Source: an uncultured Parabacteroides sp. (GTDB taxonomy: Bacteria > Bacteroidota > Bacteroidia > Bacteroidales > Tannerellaceae). Taken from it: DNA of 64,000 nt. The notes beneath the pieces are model-generated. The model searched no databases and was not told the DNA's origin. It saw only the letters and a list, made by a program, of their open reading frames with translations. Of this stretch, positions 8,476 to 16,927 are shown in pieces. Made by a program: the position numbers and the translations under genes. Where the stretch lies: assembly GCF_902493135.1 (NCBI RefSeq), contig NZ_CABUOD010000018.1, positions 24,668 to 88,667 of the forward strand. Reading direction: 5' to 3'. How positions within the stretch are numbered: position 1 is the stretch's first letter; each line of letters starts with the position of its first letter.

Positions 8476-8571
8476 GGGTAAGTCCTACACGGCATGCTCC
8501 CTCGGAATCCCCCAGGGCTTGACCGCAGCAAGGGTACTTGGTCGTAGCGGCGCGATGTAGTAAGCTTACCC
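8476..8571 (+). ncRNA. ffs: Signal recognition particle RNA, small bacterial type
   Basis: About 96 bases bounded by a perfect closing stem, GGGTAAG (8476-8482) with CTTACCC (8565-8571), followed inward by CCTACA/TGTAG pairing, i.e. one long rod. The apical part contains CAGG facing AGCA, the two sides of the conserved symmetric loop that binds Ffh; between them lies a short hairpin rather than the canonical GGAA tetraloop as I can fold it by hand. The RNA pairs with Ffh to target membrane proteins. It has its own strong promoter and is followed four bases later by a tRNA gene. Confidence 0.85.
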
Positions 8572-8575
8572 ACCT

Positions 8576-8649
8576 GCCTCTTTAGCTCAGTTGGCCAGAG
8601 CACGTGATTTGTAATCTCGGGGTCGTTGGTTCGAATCCGACAAGAGGCT
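8576..8649 (+). tRNA. tRNA-Thr(TGT)
   Basis: A 74-base cloverleaf. The acceptor stem is GCCTCTT (8576-8582) with AAGAGGC (8642-8648); the D-stem is GCTC/GAGC, the anticodon loop TTTGTAA gives TGT, and the T-loop is TTCGAAT. The anticodon stem has one T-T mismatch. CCA is not encoded. It starts four bases after the SRP RNA and has no separate promoter between them, so co-transcription and processing are likely. Confidence 0.96.
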
Positions 8650-8653
8650 CAAG

Positions 8654-8721
8654 AAAATGGACAATTGGAAATTGAAAATTAGCTGAAAAAGAATAATTAT
8701 CAATTTTCAATTGTCCATTTT
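8654..8721. terminator. 14-bp inverted repeat after tRNA-Thr
   Basis: AAAATGGACAATTG (8654-8667) recurs as its reverse complement at 8708-8721, with further A/T-rich complementarity inside. It is placed where the SRP-tRNA transcript should end, though it lacks a GC-rich stem. Confidence 0.5.
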
Positions 8722-8792
8722 CAATTATAAGTATTGTATATTCTCGCAAAAAGATTAATTTTGCTGATGAGAACATAAAAAACGGCATTATC

Positions 8793-9323
8793 ATGGAAGA
8801 GAATAAAGGTTTACTGTTGAAGTGCGCGATGTCTTACGGCTTGGCTATGGGCATCTTTTGGGTGATAAAATACCTGTTCCTGATTTTCGGGTATTCTATT
8901 CCTTCGCTCATCTTTATTTATGAAGGCCTGAGCCTTGCCGTCCCTTTCATCGCCTACTACCTGACCAAGCGTTACCGGCAGGACATAGGAGGAAGCATCA
9001 GTTTCTTCCACGCATGGCGGTTCGGCATCATGCTGTACTTCTTCGCAGCCCTGATCGTTTCGATCGAGCATTTCATATTCTTCCAGTTTATCGCTCCCCC
9101 CGATTTCCTGGGCAACACGATAACGCAGGCCATAGCAGTGCTGAAGAGCGCTGACTTCAACAGCGAAGTGATCGAGGCCGTCAGCCGGACCAACTTTACT
9201 CCCATCCACATGGCTATCCAAGGTATTTTCAATAATATATTTTACGGAATCATATTATCCATACCGGTAGCAGCACTGGTTTGCCGCAAACAAACAGCAA
9301 GCCCGGTGCCCGAAGAAGAATAA
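8793..9323 (+). CDS. DUF4199 membrane protein
   Basis: A 176-residue inner-membrane protein with four hydrophobic helices (about residues 8-30, 35-55, 70-95 and 145-165) and a charged loop TKRYRQDIGGSISFFHAWRFG after the second helix, which is typical of the Bacteroidetes DUF4199 family. Its function is unknown. It stands 20 bases upstream of a family 2 glycosyltransferase with which it often travels in this phylum and is probably co-transcribed. Confidence 0.85.
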   Translation: MEENKGLLLKCAMSYGLAMGIFWVIKYLFLIFGYSIPSLIFIYEGLSLAVPFIAYYLTKRYRQDIGGSISFFHAWRFGIMLYFFAALIVSIEHFIFFQFIAPPDFLGNTITQAIAVLKSADFNSEVIEAVSRTNFTPIHMAIQGIFNNIFYGIILSIPVAALVCRKQTASPVPEEE

Positions 9324-9343
9324 GAAGAAAATAAAAACAAATA

Positions 9344-10297
9344 ATGGACATATCAGTAGTCATACCACTGTACAATGAAGCCGAGTCTCTTCCAGAATTG
9401 TTTGCGTGGATAGAGCGGGTGATGAAAGAGCATAATTTCAGTTACGAAGTAATTTTTATCAATGACGGGAGCACAGACAACTCCTGGGAAGTGATCGAAG
9501 CGCTTAAAAGCAAGAACCCGGAAGTAGTACACGCGGTCAAGTTCCGTCGCAATTACGGCAAATCCCCCGGCCTGAACTGCGGTTTCCAACGGGCAAAGGG
9601 AGACGTGATCATCACGATGGACGCCGACCTGCAGGACAGCCCCGACGAGATACCCGAACTGTACAGGATGATCACCGAAGACGGCTACGACCTGGTATCC
9701 GGCTGGAAGAAAAAGCGTTACGACCCGCTGTCGAAAACCATTCCGACCAAGCTGTTCAACGCTACGGCACGCAAATTCTCCGGCATAACGAACCTGCACG
9801 ACTTCAACTGCGGGCTGAAGGCTTACAAGAATATCGTAATCAAGAATATAGAAGTCTATAACGATATGCACCGCTACATCCCCTACCTTGCCAAGATCGC
9901 CGGATTCAGCAAGATCGGCGAAAAGGTGGTGCAGCATCAGGCACGCAAGTACGGAACGACCAAGTTCGGGCTGAACCGCTTCGTAAACGGCTACCTGGAC
10001 CTGATCACCCTCTGGTTCACCTCCAAATTCGGCAAGAAGCCGATGCACTTCTTCGGGCTATGGGGAAGCGTGATGTTCTTCATCGGTTTCATAGCACTGG
10101 TCATCGTGCTGAGTGCGAAACTGATTTCCATCTGTACGGGAGATTTGCGGCCGCTGGTCACCAATTCGCCCTACTTCTATGTTTCGCTGACAGCCATGAT
10201 CCTCGGAACACAGATGTTCCTCGCAGGATTCATCGGAGAACTGATTTCAAGGGACTCGCCTAACCGGAACAAATATAAAATCGAAACGGAAATATAA
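9344..10297 (+). CDS. Family 2 glycosyltransferase, polyprenyl-phosphate (GtrB/ArnC) type
   Basis: A 317-residue membrane-anchored GT-A enzyme. ISVVIPLYNEAESL at the N-terminus, FINDGSTDNSWE near residue 45 and the metal-binding MDADLQDSPDE near residue 95 are the hallmarks of GT2. Two C-terminal transmembrane helices (about 235-265 and 275-300) are as in GtrB, ArnC and DPM synthases, which load a sugar onto undecaprenyl or dolichyl phosphate. The sugar cannot be told. It lies in a likely operon with the DUF4199 gene and perhaps mntP. Confidence 0.9.
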   Translation: MDISVVIPLYNEAESLPELFAWIERVMKEHNFSYEVIFINDGSTDNSWEVIEALKSKNPEVVHAVKFRRNYGKSPGLNCGFQRAKGDVIITMDADLQDSPDEIPELYRMITEDGYDLVSGWKKKRYDPLSKTIPTKLFNATARKFSGITNLHDFNCGLKAYKNIVIKNIEVYNDMHRYIPYLAKIAGFSKIGEKVVQHQARKYGTTKFGLNRFVNGYLDLITLWFTSKFGKKPMHFFGLWGSVMFFIGFIALVIVLSAKLISICTGDLRPLVTNSPYFYVSLTAMILGTQMFLAGFIGELISRDSPNRNKYKIETEI

Positions 10298-10314
10298 ATT
10301 GATTTATAATTTAT

Positions 10315-10350
10315 GATTTATGATTGGTTGCAATGTGACAATCATGAATC
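10315..10350. repeat. Imperfect 12-bp inverted repeat before mntP
   Basis: GATTTATGATTG at 10315-10326 pairs with CAATCATGAATC at 10339-10350 (11 of 12). It sits in a stretch of TTTATGATTTATGATT direct repeats like those between gcvT and pepT, and could act as a weak terminator or attenuator. Confidence 0.5.
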
Positions 10351-10376
10351 ATAAATCACAATCCATAAATCTAAAG

Positions 10377-10943
10377 ATGTCATTTATAGAAATAGTGTTA
10401 CTGGCTGTGGGATTGTCGATGGACAGTCTCGCAGTATCTGTCACCGGCGGCGCTCTCATACAAAACTACAGACATCACCACATGCTGAAGATCGGCTGTG
10501 TGATGGGGGTTTTCCAGGCAGGGATGACCATAGCGGGCTACCTGGCAGGGATGAGTTTCAAGAAATACATCACGGCGTTCGACCATTGGATCGCTTTCCT
10601 GCTGTTGCTTTACCTCGGAGGTAAAATGATATACGAGAGCACACAGGAACAGGAGGAGGATTGCAAGACAAATCCGTTGTGCTACAAGACACTGTGCGGT
10701 CTGGGCATTGCGACAAGCATCGATGCGCTGGCAGTCGGCATATCGCTGGCCTGCATCGAATCGGCCATTGCACTGGAAGCCCTGACGATCGGGATCGTCA
10801 CCTTCCTGCTTTCGGCCTTCGGAGTCTACTTCGGAAACCACTTCGGCCGCAAGATCGATCTCAAACTGGACCTGATCGGCGGATTGATCCTGATCGGCAT
10901 CGGGACGAAGATTCTGATAGAGCATCTTTATTTCAACGGGTAA
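10377..10943 (+). CDS. mntP: Manganese efflux pump MntP
   Basis: A 188-residue inner-membrane protein with six hydrophobic helices in two homologous halves. The conserved metal-site aspartates appear in VGLSMDSLAVSV in the first half and GIATSIDALAVGISL in the second, which is diagnostic of MntP (former DUF204/YebN). It exports Mn(II). The ATG at 10377 was preferred over an upstream ATG that would add a 19-residue polar extension. No yybP-ykoY riboswitch is seen; the upstream gap holds only AT-rich repeats. Confidence 0.94.
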   Translation: MSFIEIVLLAVGLSMDSLAVSVTGGALIQNYRHHHMLKIGCVMGVFQAGMTIAGYLAGMSFKKYITAFDHWIAFLLLLYLGGKMIYESTQEQEEDCKTNPLCYKTLCGLGIATSIDALAVGISLACIESAIALEALTIGIVTFLLSAFGVYFGNHFGRKIDLKLDLIGGLILIGIGTKILIEHLYFNG

Positions 10944-10979
10944 GTTTGTCATTTTTCACCTTCACACCCCCACAAATAA

Positions 10980-11171
10980 CTATAGGCCAGCTGTTTCCTG
11001 TGAACCCTGTGAATGCACATCAAGTTTTTCCCCCGCTACATAAATCGAAGCCCGTGCCGCACCAAGACAGTCGATCTTGCCCGCCTCGCGAAGCTCCTTG
11101 AGGCGGCGGTTCGCCAAGCCACACAACAAAAAGCCCTCAAGTTCCCGTTCAAGTCGATTTCGTTCCAGCAT
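10980..11171 (-). pseudogene. Gene remnant with SQGSQ-type tail
   Basis: A 63-codon frame with codon use and base composition like the core genes but no recognisable complete domain (ELEGFLLCGLANRRLKELREAG). It ends in a serine/glutamine tail encoded by the 15-bp repeat TGTGAACCCTGTGAA. A similar tail occurs in a frame ending near 11754 on the other strand. Both look like decayed ends of related genes. Similar repeats occur, as far as I recall, in VirE-type genes near Bacteroides capsule loci; that assignment is a guess. Confidence 0.35.
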
Positions 11172-11739
11172 TCCTATTTCACCGTAACAGCTAAATTTTG
11201 AATGGAAAAATATATGACATATGTTTTAGCATTCAAAAAATAGCTATATTTGTATTATGAAGAATCCATTGGAACGATTAGGCAATATACCTATAACGGC
11301 TTCTGCATTGGAATCCCTCTTTCCCCATATCAAGGGAGGGAATCAAAAAATCAGGTTGCTTGAACGCGATAAACAGATTATCCGCCTCAAGAGAGGGCTT
11401 TATGTATGTAGTCCGGATATAACAGGTAAAATTTTATCAACCGAATTGATAGCCAATCACCTTTATGCTCCATCATATATTTCCATGTCTTCGGCTCTGC
11501 GTTACTATTGTTTAATACCCGAAGCGGTGTACACCAAGCAGTCCCTATTCCTCTCAGCCGCATAAATTTTCGTACGCATAAAAAAGCAAAACCCGACAGC
11601 CATGCCAGACACAACCGCCAACCGGATCGGCCCGTTCCAACCACTTGAGGATAGAACGTGTACATACGTGGTACGAAAACCACTACAAGGTCATAGCTAG
11701 GAAAATAAAAAATAAAGAACTGCTTTCACAGGGTTCACA
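10999..11739. repeat. 15-bp inverted repeat pair framing debris
   Basis: TGTGAACCCTGTGAA at 10999-11013 is present as its exact reverse complement at 11725-11739, about 710 bases apart. The truncated antitoxin gene lies between them. Confidence 0.7.
11257..11565 (+). pseudogene. Truncated AbiEi-type antitoxin
   Basis: The first 90 or so residues (MKNPLERLGNIPITASALES, then LLERDKQIIRLKRGLYVCSP, then IANHLYAPSYISMSSALRYY) match the N-terminal winged-helix and following region of AbiEi-family type IV antitoxins, which are normally about 200 residues long. The frame then runs into unrelated sequence after the PEAVYT motif and stops at residue 102. No AbiEii nucleotidyltransferase toxin follows. 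It is most likely a dead remnant at the junction to the AT-rich polysaccharide locus; a retained autoregulatory DNA-binding piece is possible but unsupported. Confidence 0.65.
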
Positions 11740-11972
11740 AGATATATCTGGATGACAAAAGGTTATGAGAGATATAACGGTGAACCTTAATCTTTTTTTT
11801 CTAATAAGACAACAGACAGAACTTAATGACAGTTATCTCTACCTTACCGAAACAAAAAAATAAAAGATTTTTCGCATCCGTAAAAAGATTCATTTTTTTT
11901 CTCTATCTTTAGCGAAATATATTAGTACTTTGATTTACAAATTTCCAATAATCACCTAATATAATAATAGAT
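11566..11972. other. Gene-poor junction with debris
   Basis: Contains a plus-strand frame ending at about 11754 (HTWYENHYKVIARKIKNKE with an SQGSQ tail) without a good start. A hairpin-like GGTTCAC...GTGAACC pair (about 11733-11786) is followed by a T8 run at 11792-11800. The rest is AT-rich upstream sequence of the phosphoesterase gene. No intact gene is seen. Confidence 0.5.
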
Positions 11973-13214
11973 ATGGAAAAGAAAACATTATACTTAATAT
12001 ACGCTATTATTGCATTATCCTCTGCCATTGCATGCAAAGACACAGAAGACAATCTTTCTGTATCCACTTTGCGCAGTGACATAAATGATTACTTCTACAC
12101 AATCAACAACAATGAAGCAACCCGACGTTTGGATTCGATCATGTACAACAAAATAGATACCGACAATATATATGAACGTTTTAAAATTGTACATATATCA
12201 GATCCGCATATATCCGCAGTATCTACAAATAACAATTATACAAATCCTATAAATTTAAAACAATCTGTAACATTCGCCAATCAATCTAAACTTAAAATCA
12301 ACACTTTAATAGCTACGGGAGATTTCATTTCCAATTCCAGTCGAAAAGAGGCTATTCTTTTCATGGAATCATTTACAAAAAATTTCTACGAGGGAAATCA
12401 TATCCCGTCCTTTATATGTACAGGCAATCATGATTGCAATATGATAGAGAAAGTTTCAAAACATTATATCAACAAAGAACAAATTCATTCCATTCTGTTT
12501 CGAAAACAAACCCAGACAGATCAAAATTATTTCTATTCCGATATACCTAATCCGCAAGGAGGTACTATTCGAATCATTTCATTGGACATGTTAGATCAAC
12601 CTGCCGCCGAATATAATACGCTTTTTTATGCCTACTTCTCACAAGAACAAATTAATTGGTTAGGTAATATCGCACTAAAAGAAGGAGTAACCGACCAACA
12701 TAGTATAATCATCCTAACCCATTACCCATTCCAAGCTTATTCATCAAATGCAAAAACATATTTATGCGACGGTGATTTTATTCACCCTTGGTTCATGATT
12801 CCAGAAATAATAGAGGCCTATCGTTCTCGTTCCAGTATATCAAAAATATATTCTAACAAATTAAATAATGATAATAATATTTCTGCCAATTTTAACTTTT
12901 ATAATAGCAAAGGGGAATTTATTTGCTATTTAGGTGGACATGACCATTTTACAACAAACTTTGACATACAAAATTTCGAGAATGAGAATAAAAACATATC
13001 TCCACAAAAAATGCTTCTTTGTACCAATCAAGGCCCCAGTGAAATCGGGGTTGTTTATAATCGTGTCACACGAGAAGCAGACAGTCCCAGTAGTAATAGT
13101 TTTTGCATATATGCCATCGACACCAAAGAAAAGAATATTTACATAACTTTTTTCGGAGCCTACAAACCAACTGACCAAACAGAATATCCTGAAATTCAAA
13201 TTATCCCGTACTAA
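11973..13214 (+). CDS. Metallophosphoesterase lipoprotein
   Basis: A 413-residue protein with a lipoprotein signal peptide (lipobox SAIAC, lipidated Cys21) and a calcineurin-like phosphoesterase fold. All five metal-site blocks are present in order: VHISDPHIS (about 72), LIATGDFIS (about 112), ICTGNHDCN (about 150), ILTHYPF (about 248) and GGHDHFT (about 323). It probably hydrolyses a phosphoester in the periplasm or at the cell surface. It has the same low GC as the polysaccharide genes that follow and points the same way, but a gap of 184 bases with a separate -7 element lies between. A role in processing the polysaccharide is inference. Confidence 0.85.
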   Translation: MEKKTLYLIYAIIALSSAIACKDTEDNLSVSTLRSDINDYFYTINNNEATRRLDSIMYNKIDTDNIYERFKIVHISDPHISAVSTNNNYTNPINLKQSVTFANQSKLKINTLIATGDFISNSSRKEAILFMESFTKNFYEGNHIPSFICTGNHDCNMIEKVSKHYINKEQIHSILFRKQTQTDQNYFYSDIPNPQGGTIRIISLDMLDQPAAEYNTLFYAYFSQEQINWLGNIALKEGVTDQHSIIILTHYPFQAYSSNAKTYLCDGDFIHPWFMIPEIIEAYRSRSSISKIYSNKLNNDNNISANFNFYNSKGEFICYLGGHDHFTTNFDIQNFENENKNISPQKMLLCTNQGPSEIGVVYNRVTREADSPSSNSFCIYAIDTKEKNIYITFFGAYKPTDQTEYPEIQIIPY

Positions 13215-13339
13215 TACCTCAATCCAAGTTTAAATGGAGACATTAAAATATCAATCTATTGAAAGAAGTGTAAAGATTAATTAAATATTTCCATAGACAA
13301 TTTCACCCACATTTATTTCCTAAATATGAGTAAAGAGAC

Positions 13340-13347
13340 TATCTTTG
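13340..13347 (+). promoter_or_regulatory. -7 element before the polymerase gene
   Basis: TATCTTTG matches TAnnTTTG, 51 bases before the wzy-like ATG. No good TTTG is seen 19-21 bases upstream. No inverted repeats that would make this an invertible promoter are visible here. Confidence 0.5.
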
Positions 13348-13398
13348 GGTACAATAAAGTCAAATGTAAGCCGTTATATAAAAAATAATTAATATTAT

Positions 13399-14613
13399 AT
13401 GATTCAAGATTTCATCAATAAACAGTTTTTCTCACTATTTGTCTTTACTCTCATATTCGGTTTACTTCTATATGGAACTATCGGATTTGACTTTATCGAT
13501 GAAATATGCGCAGCTTTACTATTTATTTTATTCGGATATTCACTATTCAAATCACCGGAGTGGTTAATAAATAAAGCTTTTTTAACCACTATTGGTGTAT
13601 TTCTATTTTATTTATGCTATTCTCTTTGCATCAATAGTAACACAAAAGCAGCTATTATCACAGATTTTATTATACAATTCAAACCATACTTAGCCTTATT
13701 CTGTGTATACTCTCTTAAACCTCATTTTTCAAAAAATCAAAAGAAAATACTAAGAATAATTTGTGTATTTTTTTGGTTTCTTCTACTTGTATTAGCTTGT
13801 ATAGAGATATTTAAGCCTCATACTTTATCCAATGTAATGGCTCATTCAACCTATTTCGCAGCAGGAGTCATAGCGACATCTCTTTGTTTTCTATATACTG
13901 GGGATTTCTCAAAAAAAGATAGGGTTCTATTCATCATAATGCTTTCCATAGGCCTCATATCCGGACGTTCCAAGTTCTATGGATTTTTCACATTATCAAT
14001 AATGGTTATTATCTATTTCTCCAATATAAACCATTTTAAATTAAATATAAAGACTATTATCCTCCTTGTTATTACATTAATACTCATATTAGTAGTTTCA
14101 TGGAAAAAAGTTTCTTTCTATTTTATAGAAGGTATTACAGGAGATGCTGAAGAAGATACAATTGCACGTTTTGTCCTTTATTCAACCTCCATTAAGATAT
14201 TAATCGACTATTTCCCTTTTGGGTCCGGATTCGGAAGCTTTGCAACATATGCTTCAGGGTTGTACTATTCCCACATATACAATCAATATGGAATTGAGAA
14301 TGTTTGGGGAATTAGTAAAAACTTTTATAGCTTCATTGCAGATACCTATTATCCTTCACTGGCACAATTCGGAATTGTAGGAATCATGCTTTATATCACT
14401 TTTTGGATATATATCTTCAAAAAAGCTATCACGTTTTTCCAAAAAACAAAACAAGCAAAATTAATGATCATCGTATTATTGCTGATTTGTTTTTTTGGTA
14501 TAGAAGGGACATCCGATTCAACCATAACAACCCATAGAGGGTTATTCATGATGATGATGATTGGTTTAATGCTTGGAGAAATGAAAAATAAAATTGCAAA
14601 TTCAAAATCATGA
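13399..14613 (+). CDS. Wzy-like polysaccharide polymerase (O-antigen ligase family)
   Basis: A 404-residue, strongly hydrophobic protein with about ten transmembrane helices and a large periplasmic loop near residues 265-320 (FGSGFGSFATYASGLYYSHI). This topology, and the GxGFGSF stretch before the loop, are those of Wzy polymerases and O-antigen ligases, which join lipid-linked repeat units in the periplasm. Sequence alone cannot separate polymerase from ligase; the presence of Wzx, Wzz and Wza homologues in the locus makes polymerase more likely. AT content is very high. It overlaps the next gene by four bases. Confidence 0.82.
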   Translation: MIQDFINKQFFSLFVFTLIFGLLLYGTIGFDFIDEICAALLFILFGYSLFKSPEWLINKAFLTTIGVFLFYLCYSLCINSNTKAAIITDFIIQFKPYLALFCVYSLKPHFSKNQKKILRIICVFFWFLLLVLACIEIFKPHTLSNVMAHSTYFAAGVIATSLCFLYTGDFSKKDRVLFIIMLSIGLISGRSKFYGFFTLSIMVIIYFSNINHFKLNIKTIILLVITLILILVVSWKKVSFYFIEGITGDAEEDTIARFVLYSTSIKILIDYFPFGSGFGSFATYASGLYYSHIYNQYGIENVWGISKNFYSFIADTYYPSLAQFGIVGIMLYITFWIYIFKKAITFFQKTKQAKLMIIVLLLICFFGIEGTSDSTITTHRGLFMMMMIGLMLGEMKNKIANSKS

Positions 14614-15836
14614 AGATACTACAACTCAATAAATATTTTTATCAAAAAGGAGGAGCTGAGACTGTTTTTTTCAACACAATCTCAACCTTGGAAGACAAAG
14701 GACATCAAGTAATACCTTTTGCTCTGAAAAACAAAAAAAACAGATTTTCAGAATATGAATCTTATTTTGTAGAATATCCTGAATTATCAGAATCCAGCAT
14801 TTGGACTAAAATAACAAACATACCAGCATTCATTTATAATCGACAAGCTGCCAAACTATTAGAACGTTTAATTTTGGCTGAGAAACCGGATATCGCTCAT
14901 ATTCATTTACTATTCAACAGCCTATCTGTTTCTATATTACCTGTTTTACAGAAATATAAGATACCGACTGTTATGACCGTTCACGATTATCGGCTTATTT
15001 GCCCTGCTTATACATTAACAAACGGGAAAGGGGAAATATGTGAATTATGTAAAGATCGACATTTTATTCACTGCACACTAAACAGGTGTTCCAACGGAAA
15101 TTTAACAAATAGTATGCTACTTTCATTAGAAAACAGTTTCAGATCTTGCTTCTACGAGCCACTTAAGTATATTGATAAATTTATATTCGTCAGTAAATTT
15201 GCTCAAAGAAAACATATCGAATTCAATCCGGCATATGCACGTAAAGCAGTCCAACTATATAACTTCACCCCTAATATACCTTCAAAAATCAATAAAACGA
15301 CAAATTATAAATATCTACTTTATTTTGGTAGATTATCTAACGAAAAGGGTATCAATAGTTTATTGGAAGCTATGCAATATATACCCGAAATTGATTTAAA
15401 AATTATTGGTAGAGGTCCACTTTTAAAAAAGATAGGAAACAATTATTCCAAAAATGTTTCTTTTTTAGGTTTTAAAGAAGGTGAAGAATTGAAGGAATAC
15501 GTAAAAAATGCACTTTTTACAATTGTTCCTTCTGAATGGTATGAAAATAATCCATTAAGTATTATTGAATCGTTGTCCTTGGGTACTCCTGTAATAGGTA
15601 GTAATGTCGGAGGCATTCCTGAACTTATACAAGATGGAAAAACTGGATTCACATTCACAATGGGAAATTCGAACGATTTAACAAAAACAATTCGAAAGGC
15701 AATAGCAATACCAAAAGAAAAACTTTATGAAATGTCTATAGCCTGCAATAAATTTGCACAACTGCATTTTTCAGCAGATAAACATTTCGACAGTCTTATC
15801 ACTATTTACCAATCAATATTAAAATCATCAAAATGA
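14610..15836 (+). CDS. GT4 glycosyltransferase
   Basis: A 408-residue GT-B enzyme. The N-terminal domain starts ILQLNKYFYQKGGAETVFFNT (the glycine loop that contacts the acceptor) and has AHIHLLF and MTVHDYRLICPAYTL. The C-terminal GT4 domain has YFGRLSNEKGINSLLEAM and the E-x7-E donor motif region in PSEWYENNPLSIIESLSLGTPVI. A cysteine-rich segment around residues 145-165 (CELCKDRHFIHCTLNRC) resembles a structural zinc knuckle found in some capsule GT4s. It adds one sugar of the repeat unit on the cytoplasmic face; donor unknown. Overlaps both neighbours by four bases. Confidence 0.88.
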   Translation: MKILQLNKYFYQKGGAETVFFNTISTLEDKGHQVIPFALKNKKNRFSEYESYFVEYPELSESSIWTKITNIPAFIYNRQAAKLLERLILAEKPDIAHIHLLFNSLSVSILPVLQKYKIPTVMTVHDYRLICPAYTLTNGKGEICELCKDRHFIHCTLNRCSNGNLTNSMLLSLENSFRSCFYEPLKYIDKFIFVSKFAQRKHIEFNPAYARKAVQLYNFTPNIPSKINKTTNYKYLLYFGRLSNEKGINSLLEAMQYIPEIDLKIIGRGPLLKKIGNNYSKNVSFLGFKEGEELKEYVKNALFTIVPSEWYENNPLSIIESLSLGTPVIGSNVGGIPELIQDGKTGFTFTMGNSNDLTKTIRKAIAIPKEKLYEMSIACNKFAQLHFSADKHFDSLITIYQSILKSSK

Positions 15837-16927
15837 AAATCATAGTAACAGGATTAAGAGGGTTTCCTAATATACAAGGTGGCGTAGAAACTCATTGTGA
15901 AAAATTGTATCCACGTCTCAGCAAGTTTGGAGTAAATGTAACAGTCGTCAGAAGATCCTACTTCGTAAAGGAAAATCCTCCTTTAACAAGTTATCAAGGA
16001 GTGTTTTTCAAAGATCTTCCAGCCCCCAAAATAAAAGGATTTGAAAGTGCTATCCATACTATATTCGGAGTTTGGTATGCCTATAAACAAAAAGCAGATA
16101 TAATCCATATACACGCCATTGGACCATCAATCGCCGTGCCGTTTGCAAAACTACTCGGATTGAAAGTAGTTGTTACCCATCACGGCCCAGACTATGACCG
16201 TAAAAATTGGAATTTCTTTGCAAAACTCATTTTAAAAACTGGCGAATTCTTTGCAGCTCAATGGGCCGACGAAATAATCGTCATATCTACAGTTATTGAC
16301 AACATACTAAAAACAAAATATAAGAGAAATAATGCAACATTAATCTATAACGGTGTTGATATTTATCAGCCAACTCAAACCGACCAATATATCAAATCGT
16401 TAGGACTCAGCCGCAGAAAATACGTTTTAGCTGTTGGCCGATTTGTAAAAGAAAAAGAATTTGACAAACTAATCATGGCCTTCTCTGATCTAAACTTGCA
16501 GGATTATCATTTAGTTATTGCAGGAGATTCCGACCATGAGACTTCTTATTCATCCTTTCTAAAAGAGTTAGCACGAAAAAAGCAAGTTATACTGACCGGA
16601 ATGGTAAAAGGAGAATCATTGAAAGAGCTTTATTCACATGCAGGATTATTCGTTTTACCCTCTTCCCACGAAGGTTTGCCTATCACACTATTAGAAGCCA
16701 TGAGTTACAATATCGACACATTAGTTAGCGATATTCCCGCCAATCTAGCTGTGGGATTATCAAAAGAACACTATTTCGAACTAAATCACATAGACAACTT
16801 AAAACAACAACTAAAACATAAGATACTTCAAAATAAATATCCAGTATATTATGACTTAAAAGCATATGATTGGGATCATATAGCCCAGCAAACTTTTAAT
16901 GTATATAATAATTTACTAAACATGTAG
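15833..16927 (+). CDS. GT4 glycosyltransferase, DUF1972/rhamnosyltransferase-like
   Basis: A 364-residue GT-B enzyme starting MKIIVTGLRGFPNIQGGVETHC, the opening typical of the group annotated as rhamnosyl- or mannosyltransferases with a DUF1972-type N-terminus. HIHAIGPSIAVPFAKLLGLK and VVTHHGPDYDRKNW follow. The C-terminal domain has AVGRFVKEKEFDKLI and LPSSHEGLPITLLEAMSYN with the donor-binding glutamates. The predicted sugar is not certain. It is the last gene of the rightward arm, and its 3' end overlaps the opposing fucosyltransferase-like gene by 12 bases. Confidence 0.87.
   Translation: MKIIVTGLRGFPNIQGGVETHCEKLYPRLSKFGVNVTVVRRSYFVKENPPLTSYQGVFFKDLPAPKIKGFESAIHTIFGVWYAYKQKADIIHIHAIGPSIAVPFAKLLGLKVVVTHHGPDYDRKNWNFFAKLILKTGEFFAAQWADEIIVISTVIDNILKTKYKRNNATLIYNGVDIYQPTQTDQYIKSLGLSRRKYVLAVGRFVKEKEFDKLIMAFSDLNLQDYHLVIAGDSDHETSYSSFLKELARKKQVILTGMVKGESLKELYSHAGLFVLPSSHEGLPITLLEAMSYNIDTLVSDIPANLAVGLSKEHYFELNHIDNLKQQLKHKILQNKYPVYYDLKAYDWDHIAQQTFNVYNNLLNM

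Noticed and set aside
10661..11101. A 146-codon plus-strand frame overlapping the 3' part of mntP
   Set aside because: The first part is out of frame with mntP and the rest runs through gene debris; composition (Pro, Arg, His, Asp rich) indicates a shadow.
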